Assembly (NCBI GenBank): GCA_036924085.1
Contig: JAVGWX010000012.1
Location: forward strand, 30,354,479 to 30,418,478
DNA from: Ariolimax columbianus
Lineage: Eukaryota; Mollusca; Gastropoda; Stylommatophora; Arionidae
Direction: 5' to 3'
Length of the DNA stretch: 64,000 bases
Below are positions 55,206 to 64,000 of this stretch, in pieces (within the stretch, counting starts at the first letter, position 1; the number at the start of each line of letters is the position of its first letter). A model generated the notes under the pieces. It was given only the letters and a program-made list of their open reading frames with translations. It was not told where the DNA came from and made no database searches. The position numbers were made by a program, and so were the translations under genes.

Positions 55206-55430
55206 TATTCAGACTGAACAAGCTACTGCAGACTGACATATGTTCAACAAATTATAAATCACTCACACAGACATGTGCCCTTGCGAAGAGAAGAAATGGT
55301 GGAATATGTTCTCCAGGTCTGCTAGCTCCATAAGAGGACAACATGGCCATACACAACCCAATTGTGGGATAAATTGTATGGCAGCAAGAGAAGTCGGAGA
55401 TAGACCACTGAGTTTATGAGGGAAATAGAT
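55205..55430 (+). mobile_element. LINE C-terminal tail, right of the tandem array
   Basis: FRLNKLLQTDIC follows the last unit. After frame breaks come CPCEE, VEYVLQVC, RTTWPYTTQLWDKLYGS and TTEFMREIDTKTL. This matches CxCGxxxxTAEHxLQxC...xxWPxxxxLxxKLyGS in the intact tails of the 45382 and 56903 elements. Confidence 0.72.
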
Positions 55431-55434
55431 ACCA

Positions 55435-55610
55435 AGACCCTGTCTCACATCCTTGTCATGAGGTTGTGACCGACACTCAATCTCATCCTACTGAGAATTC
55501 TCCCATTACACTACAGCCATGAGGGCTTAGGTCTACCTTTTTCAGTACACTTGTGATAAAGAAGAGCCACTGTAGTCTGCTGCCAGAGAATCATCATCAG
55601 CAGTGATGAA
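55435..55610 (+). repeat. Interspersed repeat R2 (plus copy)
   Basis: CATTACACTACAGCCATGAG, TTCAGTACACTTGTGATAAA and GAAGAGCCACTGTAGTCTGC match the right half of R2. Confidence 0.5.
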
Positions 55611-55619
55611 ATAACAATG

Positions 55620-56105
55620 AGTAACTTTAAAACATAACATCCTGCAACAGTCAGCACAAGACACTTGGGTCAAGAGAAGATACTTTCTCTTGCTTGGCAG
55701 AAGGCCTGTCTACATGGCATGAGGAAGGTTGAAAGATACATGGATAGGTATCAATTCCCACAAAAGCCAACATAATGTACTCGGCTTGAGAGGAAACCTT
55801 AAACTCCACAGCAATAGAAGATCTGACTATAGGACATGAGGACGACACAAGGTAGTAGATGGATAGATGATGTAACATAAAATAATCAAGGTTTGTAACA
55901 GTCCACGCAACATACTTGGCTCAAAAGAAGCGGCTGCAGCTTATCATGACTCTTCACAAGTAGTGGACCAAAAGAGTTGAGTAGTTGTGCATGATTTATG
56001 TTTGATTTTTGTAAGAAACTCCAGGTCCACTTCAAATCAATCAATGAAAACCCTTCAACTTCGTGCGGATCATAAGTCTTCAACAAATATATTCATCAGG
56101 CATGT
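55620..56105. other. Unannotated stretch
   Basis: No supported gene. The phrase ACTTGGGTCAAGAGAAG (55659) recurs diverged at 55914 (ACTTGGCTCAAAAGAAG). Confidence 0.4.
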
Positions 56106-56109
56106 TTCT

Positions 56110-56320
56110 CATATGCTACCTGTTCAAACATTATCCACAACTGTCCAGAAACCTTTCTGTTTGCCTTCAGTTCTCTTTTGCCTCTAATTCCCATCTCCAT
56201 GTGTGCTTTAAGTCTGCCTGATGTCTCTTTTCCACATGGTTCCAGAACAAAGACTCGCCAAGAATGCTTACAGTATCCATCCTCAAGGTATGACCAATGT
56301 AGCCCCATCGCCTACTCATT
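56110..56320 (-). mobile_element. LINE C-terminal fragment
   Basis: The minus strand reads GYIGHTLRMDTVSILG, ESLFWNHVEKRHQADLKHTW and RWELEAKEN (across a frame change). This is an RTE-like tail. Confidence 0.6.
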
Positions 56321-56439
56321 CCTTTTGCAATTGACTGGACATGTGCCCCAGATCTATGTTAGTTACGTCATACCTTTTCAAACCTAGTATTCTACCTAGG
56401 CAACAATTTACAAAAGTCTGAACATAGTTAAATATCACC

Positions 56440-56902
56440 GTTGTCGCCCACAAAATATACATGACAACAATATCAAACAACTTAAACAGGCCCAAGAAAT
56501 CAAATACCTGGCAAGTATTTTAATAGAAGATGGAAGACTTGATAGGGAAATTGAAACCAGATGCCAACAAGCATCAACTGTGATCAACTGAAACCATTGC
56601 ATAAACACCCGGCCATTAACTTAAGAGTTGAACAACTAATAAAGTATATTCTTCCCAATCATCAATTTATGTGCTGAACTACTACTAATAAAAAGTATAT
56701 TCTTCCCAATCATCAACTTATGTGCTGAACAACAACTAATAAACAGTATATTCTTCCCAATCATCAGCTTATGAGCTAAACAACCGATAAGCAGTATATT
56801 TTTCCCAACTATCAGCTTATGAACTAAACTAATAAGCAGTAAATTCCTCCCAGCCATCATTGCTACCTAAATTATCAACCATCAATTTATGAACAAACAA
56901 CT
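56440..56902 (+). mobile_element. Older LINE fragment, left part, with internal tandem copies
   Basis: QEIKYLASILIEDGR, EIETRCQQASTVIN and then INLRVEQLIKYILPNHQ. From here the segment coding EQLIKYILPNHQ is present about four times at about 62-bp spacing (56640-56860), progressively diverged. The right part of the same fragment resumes at 60584 after the LINE insertion. Confidence 0.7.
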
Positions 56903-56929
56903 CCTGATGCTACTGGTGGTCACCCACCC

Positions 56930-58147
56930 ATGTCCTGTGGAGTCAAGGCACAGGGAGATGGGGCAAGAGCTACTGACAAAAAACTCAAGACACTTAAAAT
57001 ACTACAGTGGAACGTGGAGGGAGTCCTTAACAAAAAGCTTTCCCTAACAAATCGCCTGTACGAAGGTAAGATTGACGTGGCATGTATCCAAGAAATGCAC
57101 CTGAACAAAAACCACAGATTCTCAATCAGAGGATACCAGACCTTCCGTCTTGATAGAGAAGGTCACAAAGGAGGGGTTCTGATACTGACACGAAACTGCA
57201 TACCAAGTAGCTCAGTATCTGTAAATCACACGGGACAAGCAGAAATTGTAGGAGTCGACATAATGACACTGGAAACAAAAACCCGTATATTCAACCTGTA
57301 TGGCCCACCCAACAAAGACCTGTCTCTCTCAAGTATGGAAATCAAGGACTCCAGCTGCCTAGTGGTTGGAGACTTCAACAGTCACTCGGAGAGATGGGGA
57401 TATTCAGATACAGACAGCAGAGGTGATGAAGTGGAAGACTGGGAGATAGACACAAATCTCTATCTTATCAATAGGTCGAACGCCAGCGCTAGCTTCTATT
57501 CTAGAACATGGCATACCACTTCCACCCCAGACTTGGCCTTCTCCACGGGTGATATTCACCACAAAATAGATCGTCAGGTGCTCGACCAATTGGCAGGTAG
57601 CGACCACAGGCCAATTAGGTTAGAAATTGATATGGAAGTTGGTCCCCAGGAAATAAAACCGCTGCCACGTTGGAACTATAGACGAGCCGACTGGGACAGA
57701 TTTGCAATGCTGACATATGGACTGTGTGAAACCATCAACACACGAAATAACAATAAGAAACTTATGGTGGAAAGCCTAAGCAAAGCAATACTGCAAGCAG
57801 CCACCGAAACCATCCCAAGAGGGGCAAGGAAAAAATACAAGCCATATTGGAAACATGAACTGCAGAAAGCGGAGGATGAAGTCTCAAAGGCTAGGAACAT
57901 GGCAGAGATAGAGCAATCTATGGAAGCCAATATCGCCCTCAAGGCCATCACTGCAAAATACAAAAGAACACATAACCAAATAACAAGAGACAGCTGGAAA
58001 AACAAAACAGAAAGCCTCAATTTAGACAAAGAAGGGAACAAACTATGGAATTTAGTCAGAGACATGAAACACCATCAAATAAACAAATTACCATCAAGCA
58101 GGGCGACAACATGCTTACCAGAAAAAAAGCAGCAAACGTCTTTATAG
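56930..58147 (+). pseudogene. LINE ORF2, endonuclease domain
   Basis: 405 codons from the ATG at 56930. The APE-type endonuclease signature is complete: QWNVEG (Asn 28), IQE (Glu 55), NLYGPP (Tyr 124), VVGDFNSH (Asp 148, Asn 150), STPDLAF (Asp 201) and GSDHRPI (Asp 225, His 226). This domain nicks the target DNA to prime reverse transcription. The last about 30 residues run out of frame after a shift near 58085-58100; the true continuation is in the frame of the RT segment. Confidence 0.93.
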
Positions 58148-58995
58148 AACATTATGCCAGAGCAAACCACATTGATGTCCCTACAGGCAGGCATACAGAC
58201 ATTAGTGAAGAACAAAAACTAACAATGAATGAAATGGATGAGGCCATGAGAACTTTAAAGAAAAAGAAATCGACCAGAAAAGATGGGGTAACAAACGAAA
58301 TGCTGATGGGGTTGGGCCAAACAACAAAGAGGAAGTTACTATCAGTCCTGAACCAAAGCTGGAAAAGGGGAATTGTACCGCAGGCATGGAAAGAAGCTGT
58401 ACTTATACCAGTACCAAAGAAAGAAAAAGATAGAACAGATCCAAATGGATGCAGGACTATCAGTCTACTGAGCTGTGTAGGAAAATTGATGGAGCGTATG
58501 ATAAACACCAGACTGATGTGGCACCTGGAAGCAAAACACATACTAATTCCACAGCAAGCAGGTTTTAGACAGCACAGATTCACTGAAGACCAGATCACTC
58601 TCATAGCCCAGGAAATAGAGGATGCTTAGCAGGAGAAAAAACACACAGTAGCGGTTTGGGTGGATTTAGAGAAGGCATTTGACAAGGTGTGGAAAGAGGG
58701 ACTTAAAGTCAAGCTACGAAGAAGTGAAGTTTGTGGGAAAATGTACAGATGGATCAGCCACTACCTCGAAAACAGAACAGCCAGAGTTCAAGTACAAGGG
58801 CAGATGAGCAAAAAGGTGACACTTGAGCAGGGAGTACCCCAAGGGGAAGTACTGTCACCCACACTTTTCCTGGTGTGTATAAACAACATCACAGAGAATA
58901 TACGAAGAAGAGTCCACAGCTCCATGTTTGCAGACGATCTGGCTATGTGGACCTCTGAAAAAAATCTCACCATAGCAAACAATCAGATGCAGTAG
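58045..58995 (+). pseudogene. LINE ORF2, reverse transcriptase domain
   Basis: Frame +1 carries KKKKSTRKDGVTNEMLMGLG and PVPKKEKDRTDPNGCRTISL (fingers), then PQQAGFRQHRFTEDQ. A TAG follows at 58627-58629. Past it the same frame continues with VDLEKAFDKVW (motif A, catalytic Asp), EQGVPQGEVLSPTLF (motif B) and MFADDLAMW (motif C, catalytic Asp pair near 58933-58938). The frame ends at TAG 58993-58995 in place of a Gln codon (CAG TAG). All catalytic residues are preserved despite the stops. Confidence 0.93.
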
Positions 58996-60545
58996 GCCCT
59001 AACATCGTTGGAGGAGTGGGCGAACTCATGGCTGGTCAAAATAAATGAGGAAAAAACAACATGTACGATATTCTCACTTTCAAATAAACCCTAGAACACC
59101 AAAATAAGTCTTAACGGCAAATATCTGTGGCCAAACGAAAACCCAAACTATCTGGGAGTCACATTTGATCGGCGCGTGACATAGAAAAGTCAGATCGAGA
59201 GAAACCGAATGAGAGCCAGACAAAGAAACTTGCTGGCACAAGCTGGGGAGCAGACGAAAGAATACTAAAGAAACTACACTGGAAGAGTGAGACCAGTTCT
59301 CGATTATGGCATTGCGGCATGGACAACAGCAGCAAAGGCGAACTTTGATTAAATTAGCAAACTTCAAAACCAAGCCATGAGAGTTATAACAGGAGGCATG
59401 AAGTCAACGCCAATTGTAGAACTTGAAAAGATTACAAATCTGCAATCCATGACTGACAGAAGAGACTGCAGAGCCCAGCAGCAAGCAGAGAAACTAAGAA
59501 GACTGACAGACCATCCAATGCATCAGAGACTAAATAGATTTGGAAATGGGAAACTAAAGCGGAGAAACTTTGCAGAAATAGCCAAAGCAAAGATGAGCGA
59601 AGACCCTATGAACACCGTAACAATACCAAAGCCCATCCCAAAAAATATACCAGGTATTGGAAACAAGAACAGCCAGACTGAGAAAGAAAGAAGAGACATA
59701 ACCCTGAGGTACATAATGGAAAACTACCCAAGAATGGACTGGACCCATGCATACACTGACAGTTTTGTAACAAACACAACACAGAACGGAGGGGCAGGGG
59801 TATTCCTGAGCCTACCAAATGGTAGAAAAATAACACTGTCAGTGGCAACTGGAAAATTCTCAAGCAATTTTAGAGCGGAGGCAGAGGCACTGAAGGCTGC
59901 AGTAGAAGCAATGCTGACAGGCGAAAGGAGTGAAAGCCAGATAGCCCTGTTTACAGATGCCCTGGCCGTAATCACAGCACTAAAAAGCCAGAAAAATACT
60001 GAACTTAATGATTTAAGAGCAGTACTCCTGTCAACTATGCCAGCAGTCCGCACCAAAAAGAGTAGTGGTACAGTGGGTTCCATCCCACTGTAACATCCAA
60101 GGCAACGAGGAGGCAGACAGACTGGCAAAAGAAGGTGCAAGACTACCACAACCAGATTCTAGTGTGACCTACAAAGAGTTCAAAAGGTTTATTAGGACCA
60201 GATACATGGCCAAATGGGAAACAGAACATACTGGCTACACAAAAAATGATGCCTATTACCAGTTGAACAGAAGAGAGCAGGTTGTGGTCTTCAGACTCTG
60301 CACAGGCCACAACAGACTGAGGTACCACCTATTCAATAAACTGAAGATAGGTGGCACTGACGAATGCACCTGTGGTACCGGGAAAATGACCGCTGAACAT
60401 CTGCTGCAAAATTGCCCGACATACAAGGATCAGAGAAAGCACATGTGGCCATCACCAGTGGCAAACACTAGAAAAGCTCTATGGTAGTGTCGACAGCCTC
60501 AGGATGACCGCTGCTTTCTTCGAGCAAATACAGGTTGACATTTGA
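58996..60545 (+). pseudogene. LINE ORF2, thumb, RNase H and tail
   Basis: After stop-rich thumb sequence (NYLGVTFDRRV, VRPVLDYGIAAW) a 238-codon frame (59377-60093) carries MRVITGGMKSTPI and the RNase H start YTDSFVTNTTQNGGAG (Gly to Ser at the DG position). It also carries NFRAEAEALKAA and LFTDALAVITAL. A frameshift near 60040-60065 leads to the next frame: VQWVPSHCNIQGNEEADRLA, YQLNRREQVVVFRLCTGHNR, then a CxCG...TAEHLLQNC tail. A final shift near 60460 precedes the terminal GSVDSLRMTAAFF EQIQVDI. Confidence 0.9.
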
Positions 60546-60583
60546 CAGCGTACGAAGAAGAAGAAGAAGAAGAACAAACAACT

Positions 60584-60850
60584 GATAAATAGTATATTCC
60601 TCTCAACCCTGATTGCTATTTAAAATTTATACCAACTCTCTGCTACCAGTGTCAAGCATTGTCCTTATTGAAAGCACTGGAGAGGTAAATTGTAATGAGA
60701 TGTCTGAGAAAAGCCATCAATGTCACCAGGAGAGACATAATGATATATGATGATATCACAAATATTATGGGAGCTAATTGTGCAGAACAGAAAGCAAGAC
60801 ACAAAAATGATGGCTTAGACATCTCAAAAAACGATCCTTAATCTGAGACC
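60584..60850 (+). mobile_element. Older LINE fragment, right part
   Basis: Continues 56440-56902 across the nested insertion: QLINSIFLSTL, LCYQCQ-like coding, then MRCLRKAINVTRRDI and DDITNIMGAN. A similar CLRK-VTRRD segment is at 1115-1300. Confidence 0.65.
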
Positions 60851-61024
60851 CTTTTGATCTAAGGCATTTAGAAGATCTGTACATTGGTTATTACATCAGT
60901 AGTTGCTAAGGGTAATTCATTGTAAATAATTCAAACAAATATCAATCAATGTAGGAAAACGTTGGTTAATGAAGATTGTACAGAAAAGGATATAATAGCA
61001 GACAATGATGTCGGAAATGAAGTG

Positions 61025-61240
61025 TTGATGTATCAGGTTTTATGATGCTATGTCAGTTCTGCATGCCCTCAAAAATGATAAACTGTCAGAGCTTAATAAT
61101 AAAAAACAAAAAACCCTTAACTTGAAAAAAAAAACCTTAGCTAAAAGAAAAACCTTAAGCGAACTAAATGTTAAAAAGAAGGTAGTGCTAAAGTGCATAC
61201 CATCAGTGTGGCATACTTAGACAAAGAGAGCAATGCAAGG
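61025..61240 (+). mobile_element. Decayed LINE RNase H fragment
   Basis: DAMSVLHALKNDKLSELNN (cf. SDALSVLQAL...), a lysine-rich stretch with internal AACCTTA repeats, then VVLKCIPSVWH (cf. VVLQWIPSHCGI). Confidence 0.55.
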
Positions 61241-61309
61241 ACAATGGGAACAAATAGTCACCTTTAAGGAAGGGAGAACTGAGATGTTAGCCTGGTCAGG
61301 CACAACATA

Positions 61310-61560
61310 CTGACCAGGATGTCTTGTCAGGGTCAGGTGCAATATAGTGCCCAGGACCACTTTCTCTCTTCCATGTAGAGTTCCCTGGAAACAGGCTGTT
61401 TTCAAGGAAGTCTGGCTGACGAGATCTGGATCGACGTAATCTCCAGTAGTATCACGCACATGAAGCCAAGCATAGCATAACAGCCTGGAGTACAGTGACC
61501 CACCTTCATCAGCATGCTCGGGATGTGAGAAAAGCTACTACGTCCCACCACTTATTGTCT
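61310..61560 (+). repeat. Interspersed repeat R2 (plus copy)
   Basis: CCTGGAAACAGGCTGTTTTC, CAGCATGCTCGGGATGTGAG and AAGCTACTACGTCC parallel the other plus copies. It interrupts LINE debris. Confidence 0.5.
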
Positions 61561-61589
61561 TTTTCAGGACGCACAAGAGTAAACTTACT

Positions 61590-61800
61590 CATTGTAAACA
61601 TTAAACAACCTTTCAAGAAAATAAAACTCTTATCCAAGTCATAAGGAAAGTGGACCAAATGAGAGACAACTTATCAGTGCTTTGATTAAGCGAAGCAGAT
61701 GACTGTTCCACATGAGAATGGGACATAACAGACTGAATAGCCACTTCATCATTATCAGTTCCATAACCTGGAAGGTCATTGGGGCATCAATACTGCAGTT
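61590..61800 (+). mobile_element. Decayed LINE C-terminal fragment
   Basis: TLIQVIRKVDQMRDN, then MRMGHNRLNSHFIIIS (cf. FRLRTGHNRLNxH). Same family as 50225-50760. Confidence 0.5.
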
Positions 61801-61804
61801 TGTT

Positions 61805-62040
61805 GGACTAGTTACTGCCACTCCACTTGGTTTTGTGACAGGATATTTGTTCTAGCTATGGACATTCCCGTCCACGCTCTGATGTTGTCTTCCCATCTCT
61901 TTCTCAACCTCCCTCTCTTACGCTTCCCAGGCACAGTACTTGCTTTACCGTCTTGGTCAACCCAGATGATCTTGAAACATGCCCATACCATATGAGCTTG
62001 CATGTTTTTACCATACTCAATAGGTCTCTATATTGGCCGA
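61805..62040 (-). mobile_element. LINE C-terminal fragment
   Basis: The minus strand gives MVWACFKIIWVDQDGKAS and GKRKRGRLRKRWEDNIRAW followed by TG, a relative of 18248-18545. Confidence 0.7.
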
Positions 62041-62384
62041 TCTCTCTCTTATTTGTGACATCTAGATACAAAATGCAGAGGATTTAGCTACTTAAAAAGC
62101 CACTTATATCAAAGCTGATCCTAGCACTATTGTGTACATACAGACAAGCAACACAAACAGAAGACAGAAATCATACTAGACTGCTATATGTTTAGCCAAC
62201 TGAGCACTGGCTTATGAAGACGAACCTTCACACAAAACTATTTGGGAGTCTTGAGGAGCTCTCCATCAGGTAAATCTTTTTCTAGGAAAATCTTGGATCA
62301 AAAAAAATGTATAGATATGATTTTAATAGCAGATGATGATGTTGGGGATAAATTCTCTTCCTTGATCAACACACTAAGTCAGGT
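62041..62384. other. Unannotated stretch
   Basis: No supported feature. Confidence 0.4.
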
Positions 62385-63376
62385 GACAATTTGTGGACAT
62401 AAATAAGGAATACTCTGAGTGGTGTGAAGTAAAAATTGGAGTGTCACAGGGCTCAATTTTGTTCGTGATATGTAATAATGATTTAGACATTGATATCGAA
62501 TCCATGATTTCAAAATTTGTGGATGGCCCAAAACTATACAGTAGTGTCTCATCTAAAGCAGAAGTGGATATATTGAGGTCAGATTTAGATAAAATTTGAG
62601 AATGGTTGGTGAGGTGGCAAATGGAGTTTAATGTAGATAAATGTAGTCATCCACACGGGTAGATAAAACATGGAACATAATTACAGAATGGGAGAAAACA
62701 ATATTAGAAAGATAGAAAAGGAAAGGGACATAGGGGTTTTAATAGATCATACAGGTAATGTAAGTAAGTCCAGATAGCAATGAAAAAGGCAAATCGCAAT
62801 GTTAGGTATGATAAAAAGAAATATTAAACATAGGAGCTAGGAAGTGATTGTCAAACTATATAAAGCATTAGTTAGACCTAGATTGGAGTACTGTGTACAG
62901 GTGTGGAGTCGTAAAGGAGATATAAACATACTAGAAAGTATACAAAGATGAACAACAAAGAAGAGCAACAAAGCTGATACTCGATAGTGGAATTCCAGTT
63001 ATGAGGAAAGACTCATAAAAACCAGCCTACAGTGTCTAGAAAATAAAAGAATGTGAGGTGACTTAATACAGGTTTATAAGATGATCAGTGGTTTGCATAA
63101 GTAAGATTATAACAAGTTTTTCAATATACAACCACCTACAAGAACAAGAGGGCATAGCTACAAATTAACTAAAGATACGTCCAGATTAGATATTAGGAAA
63201 TATGTTTTTAGTCAGAAAGTGGTGAATGCTTAGATTACATTGCCACAGGAAGTAGTGGAAGCAGGGACAATTATTGCATTTGAGAATAGATTGGATGCAC
63301 ATAGTTTTTAGAGCAAGAAAATGTAAATGGTTGAATACAGGCTCAGTAGATTCTTCTAAGCCAGTATAAAGACATT
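62385..63376 (+). mobile_element. CR1/L2-like LINE, 3' half (decayed)
   Basis: GVSQGSILFVICNNDLDIDI (motif B to C) and ISKFVDGPKLYSSVSSKAEV. The motif C Asp pair (FADD) has become FVDG, so this copy is catalytically dead. It then matches 8500-9240 with many indels and ends TTCTTCTAAGCCAGTATAAA. Confidence 0.85.
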
Positions 63377-63469
63377 AATTTATAGTTGAGTAGATTGTAG
63401 CTTGCAGAGAAATTAATGGTTGCTGTCTCTCTATCTTCTTATCTATCAGCTATCTTCTTCTGCATTCAT

Positions 63470-63660
63470 CCTAAAAGGACGGTGTGTCATAGCTTACAGC
63501 GAGTCTGGAATATGAGCGCCTTCCGGTCCCGACACATTCGATTTCAGCATGGAATTTTTGGGACTGGGTTTTCCATCTCACTCAATCCCTAATCTCTTAG
63601 TCAGGCTGTTTATATACAGTCTGTTTCCAGGGCTGCCACTTGGGGGGTCTTGGTCAATGT
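63470..63660 (-). mobile_element. SINE-like repeat, family C (minus copy)
   Basis: GACACATTCGATTTCAGCAT, TTTTTGGGACTGGGTTTTCC, CTGTTTCCAGGGCTGCCACT and GGGGTCTTGGTCAATG follow the order in 4730-4880. Confidence 0.6.
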
Positions 63661-63689
63661 GTTTATTTCCCTTACTGAAACCCACCAGT

Positions 63690-63790
63690 AAGTTTTATAG
63701 AGCTGAAGAATAAGACCGCTTGCCCCTAAGTCATCGAGCACTGTACAGACTAGGCCCGACGCCCTAACCGCTTGGCCAACCACTCGTCTG
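63690..63790 (-). mobile_element. tRNA-like SINE head (minus)
   Basis: The minus strand has GAGTGGTTGGCCAAGCGGTT AGGGCG, a good Leu/Ser-type tRNA A-box and D-arm look-alike. A clear B box is not seen, so the call is weak. Confidence 0.4.
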
Positions 63791-64000
63791 TCTTCCTATC
63801 ATCAATGTTATCATTTCTATATCCTTCTGTCATCAATCTAAAATAATAAGGATAGATGGATAATTAGAGTGGATCATAGGAGCAAAGAATAGCACCACAA
63901 GCACTCTAAGCATGATGTAAAACTTAGCTGAAAAAGGTTGTACTTGGTGCTGGCAAATTCTTATAAAATAAATTAATAAAGAAACATGCACTACAAGAAT
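63791..64000. other. Unannotated right edge
   Basis: No supported feature. Confidence 0.4.

Larger units (their letters stand above)
56903..60571 (+). mobile_element. Nearly complete RNase H-type LINE (endonuclease, RT, RNase H), inactivated
   Basis: A 12-bp direct repeat GAACAAACAACT at 56891-56902 and 60572-60583 flanks the element, which ends in GCGTACG(AAG)n. It encodes an ORF2-type protein: apurinic endonuclease, reverse transcriptase, RNase H and a Cys-containing tail. No ORF1 is present; only 27 bp precede the ORF2 ATG, so the copy is probably 5'-truncated just before ORF2. Inactivating changes: a frameshift near 58085-58100, stops at 58627-58629 and 58993-58995, further stops in 59090-59350, and frameshifts near 60040-60065 and 60460. 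The domain set (EN, RT, RNase H) suits the I/jockey-like LINE groups. A trinucleotide tail is typical of I-type elements. The clade is not certain. Confidence 0.94.

Overview
This window is eukaryotic nuclear DNA from a repeat-rich, intron-bearing invertebrate genome. The evidence is long introns with GT-AG boundaries, non-LTR retrotransposons, tRNA-derived SINEs, a mariner relic, microsatellites and many minisatellites. The mix of LINE types (RTE-like, CR1/L2-like and a LINE with an RNase H domain) would fit a lophotrochozoan, perhaps a gastropod mollusc. That placement is inference; no sequence here diagnoses a taxon.

One host gene is well supported, on the + strand at 20220-33959. It is a CSRNP/AXUD1-family gene (cysteine/serine-rich nuclear protein) with three coding exons (20220-20352, 23602-23727, 30391-33959), all split in phase 1. 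Together they predict 1275 residues. The family hallmarks are present: the basic block followed by [24 protein letters not shown] across the exon 2/3 junction, and the Cys-rich block CGCDCKLFC...CGCTKDGC followed by FNPIRVRTH. Exon 3 also carries a 21-bp (7-residue) repeat array and a highly charged tail.

The rest is transposon and satellite sequence. 1-8 kb: microsatellite, GA-rich repeats, 27-bp and 26-bp minisatellites, SINEs. 8-19.9 kb: CR1/L2-like LINE, several minisatellites, LINE 3' fragments, SINEs with target-site duplications (TSDs). 20.2-34 kb: the CSRNP gene, with introns holding LINE debris, a fold-back mariner derivative and a 54-bp array. 34-44 kb: duplications, SINEs, an RTE-like LINE with an internal 52-bp expansion, a 30-bp array. 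44-56 kb: TA microsatellites, a clean 5'-truncated LINE insertion, a 43-bp array interrupted by a SINE, an inverted SINE pair, and a LINE with an internal 60-bp expansion. 56-64 kb: a nearly complete, inactivated endonuclease/RT/RNase H LINE nested in an older LINE, then more LINE debris.

The main unexpected pattern is that several minisatellites lie inside, or directly against, LINE coding fragments, with the LINE reading frame recognisable on both sides. This suggests retrotransposon ORFs repeatedly seed tandem arrays here. Other points are a SINE sharing its 3' tail with the resident CR1/L2-like LINE, a 15-bp core shared by two SINE families with different heads and tails, and a mariner whose catalytic half is replaced by an inverted copy of its own left end. 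All similarity statements come from reading by eye; no database was searched.
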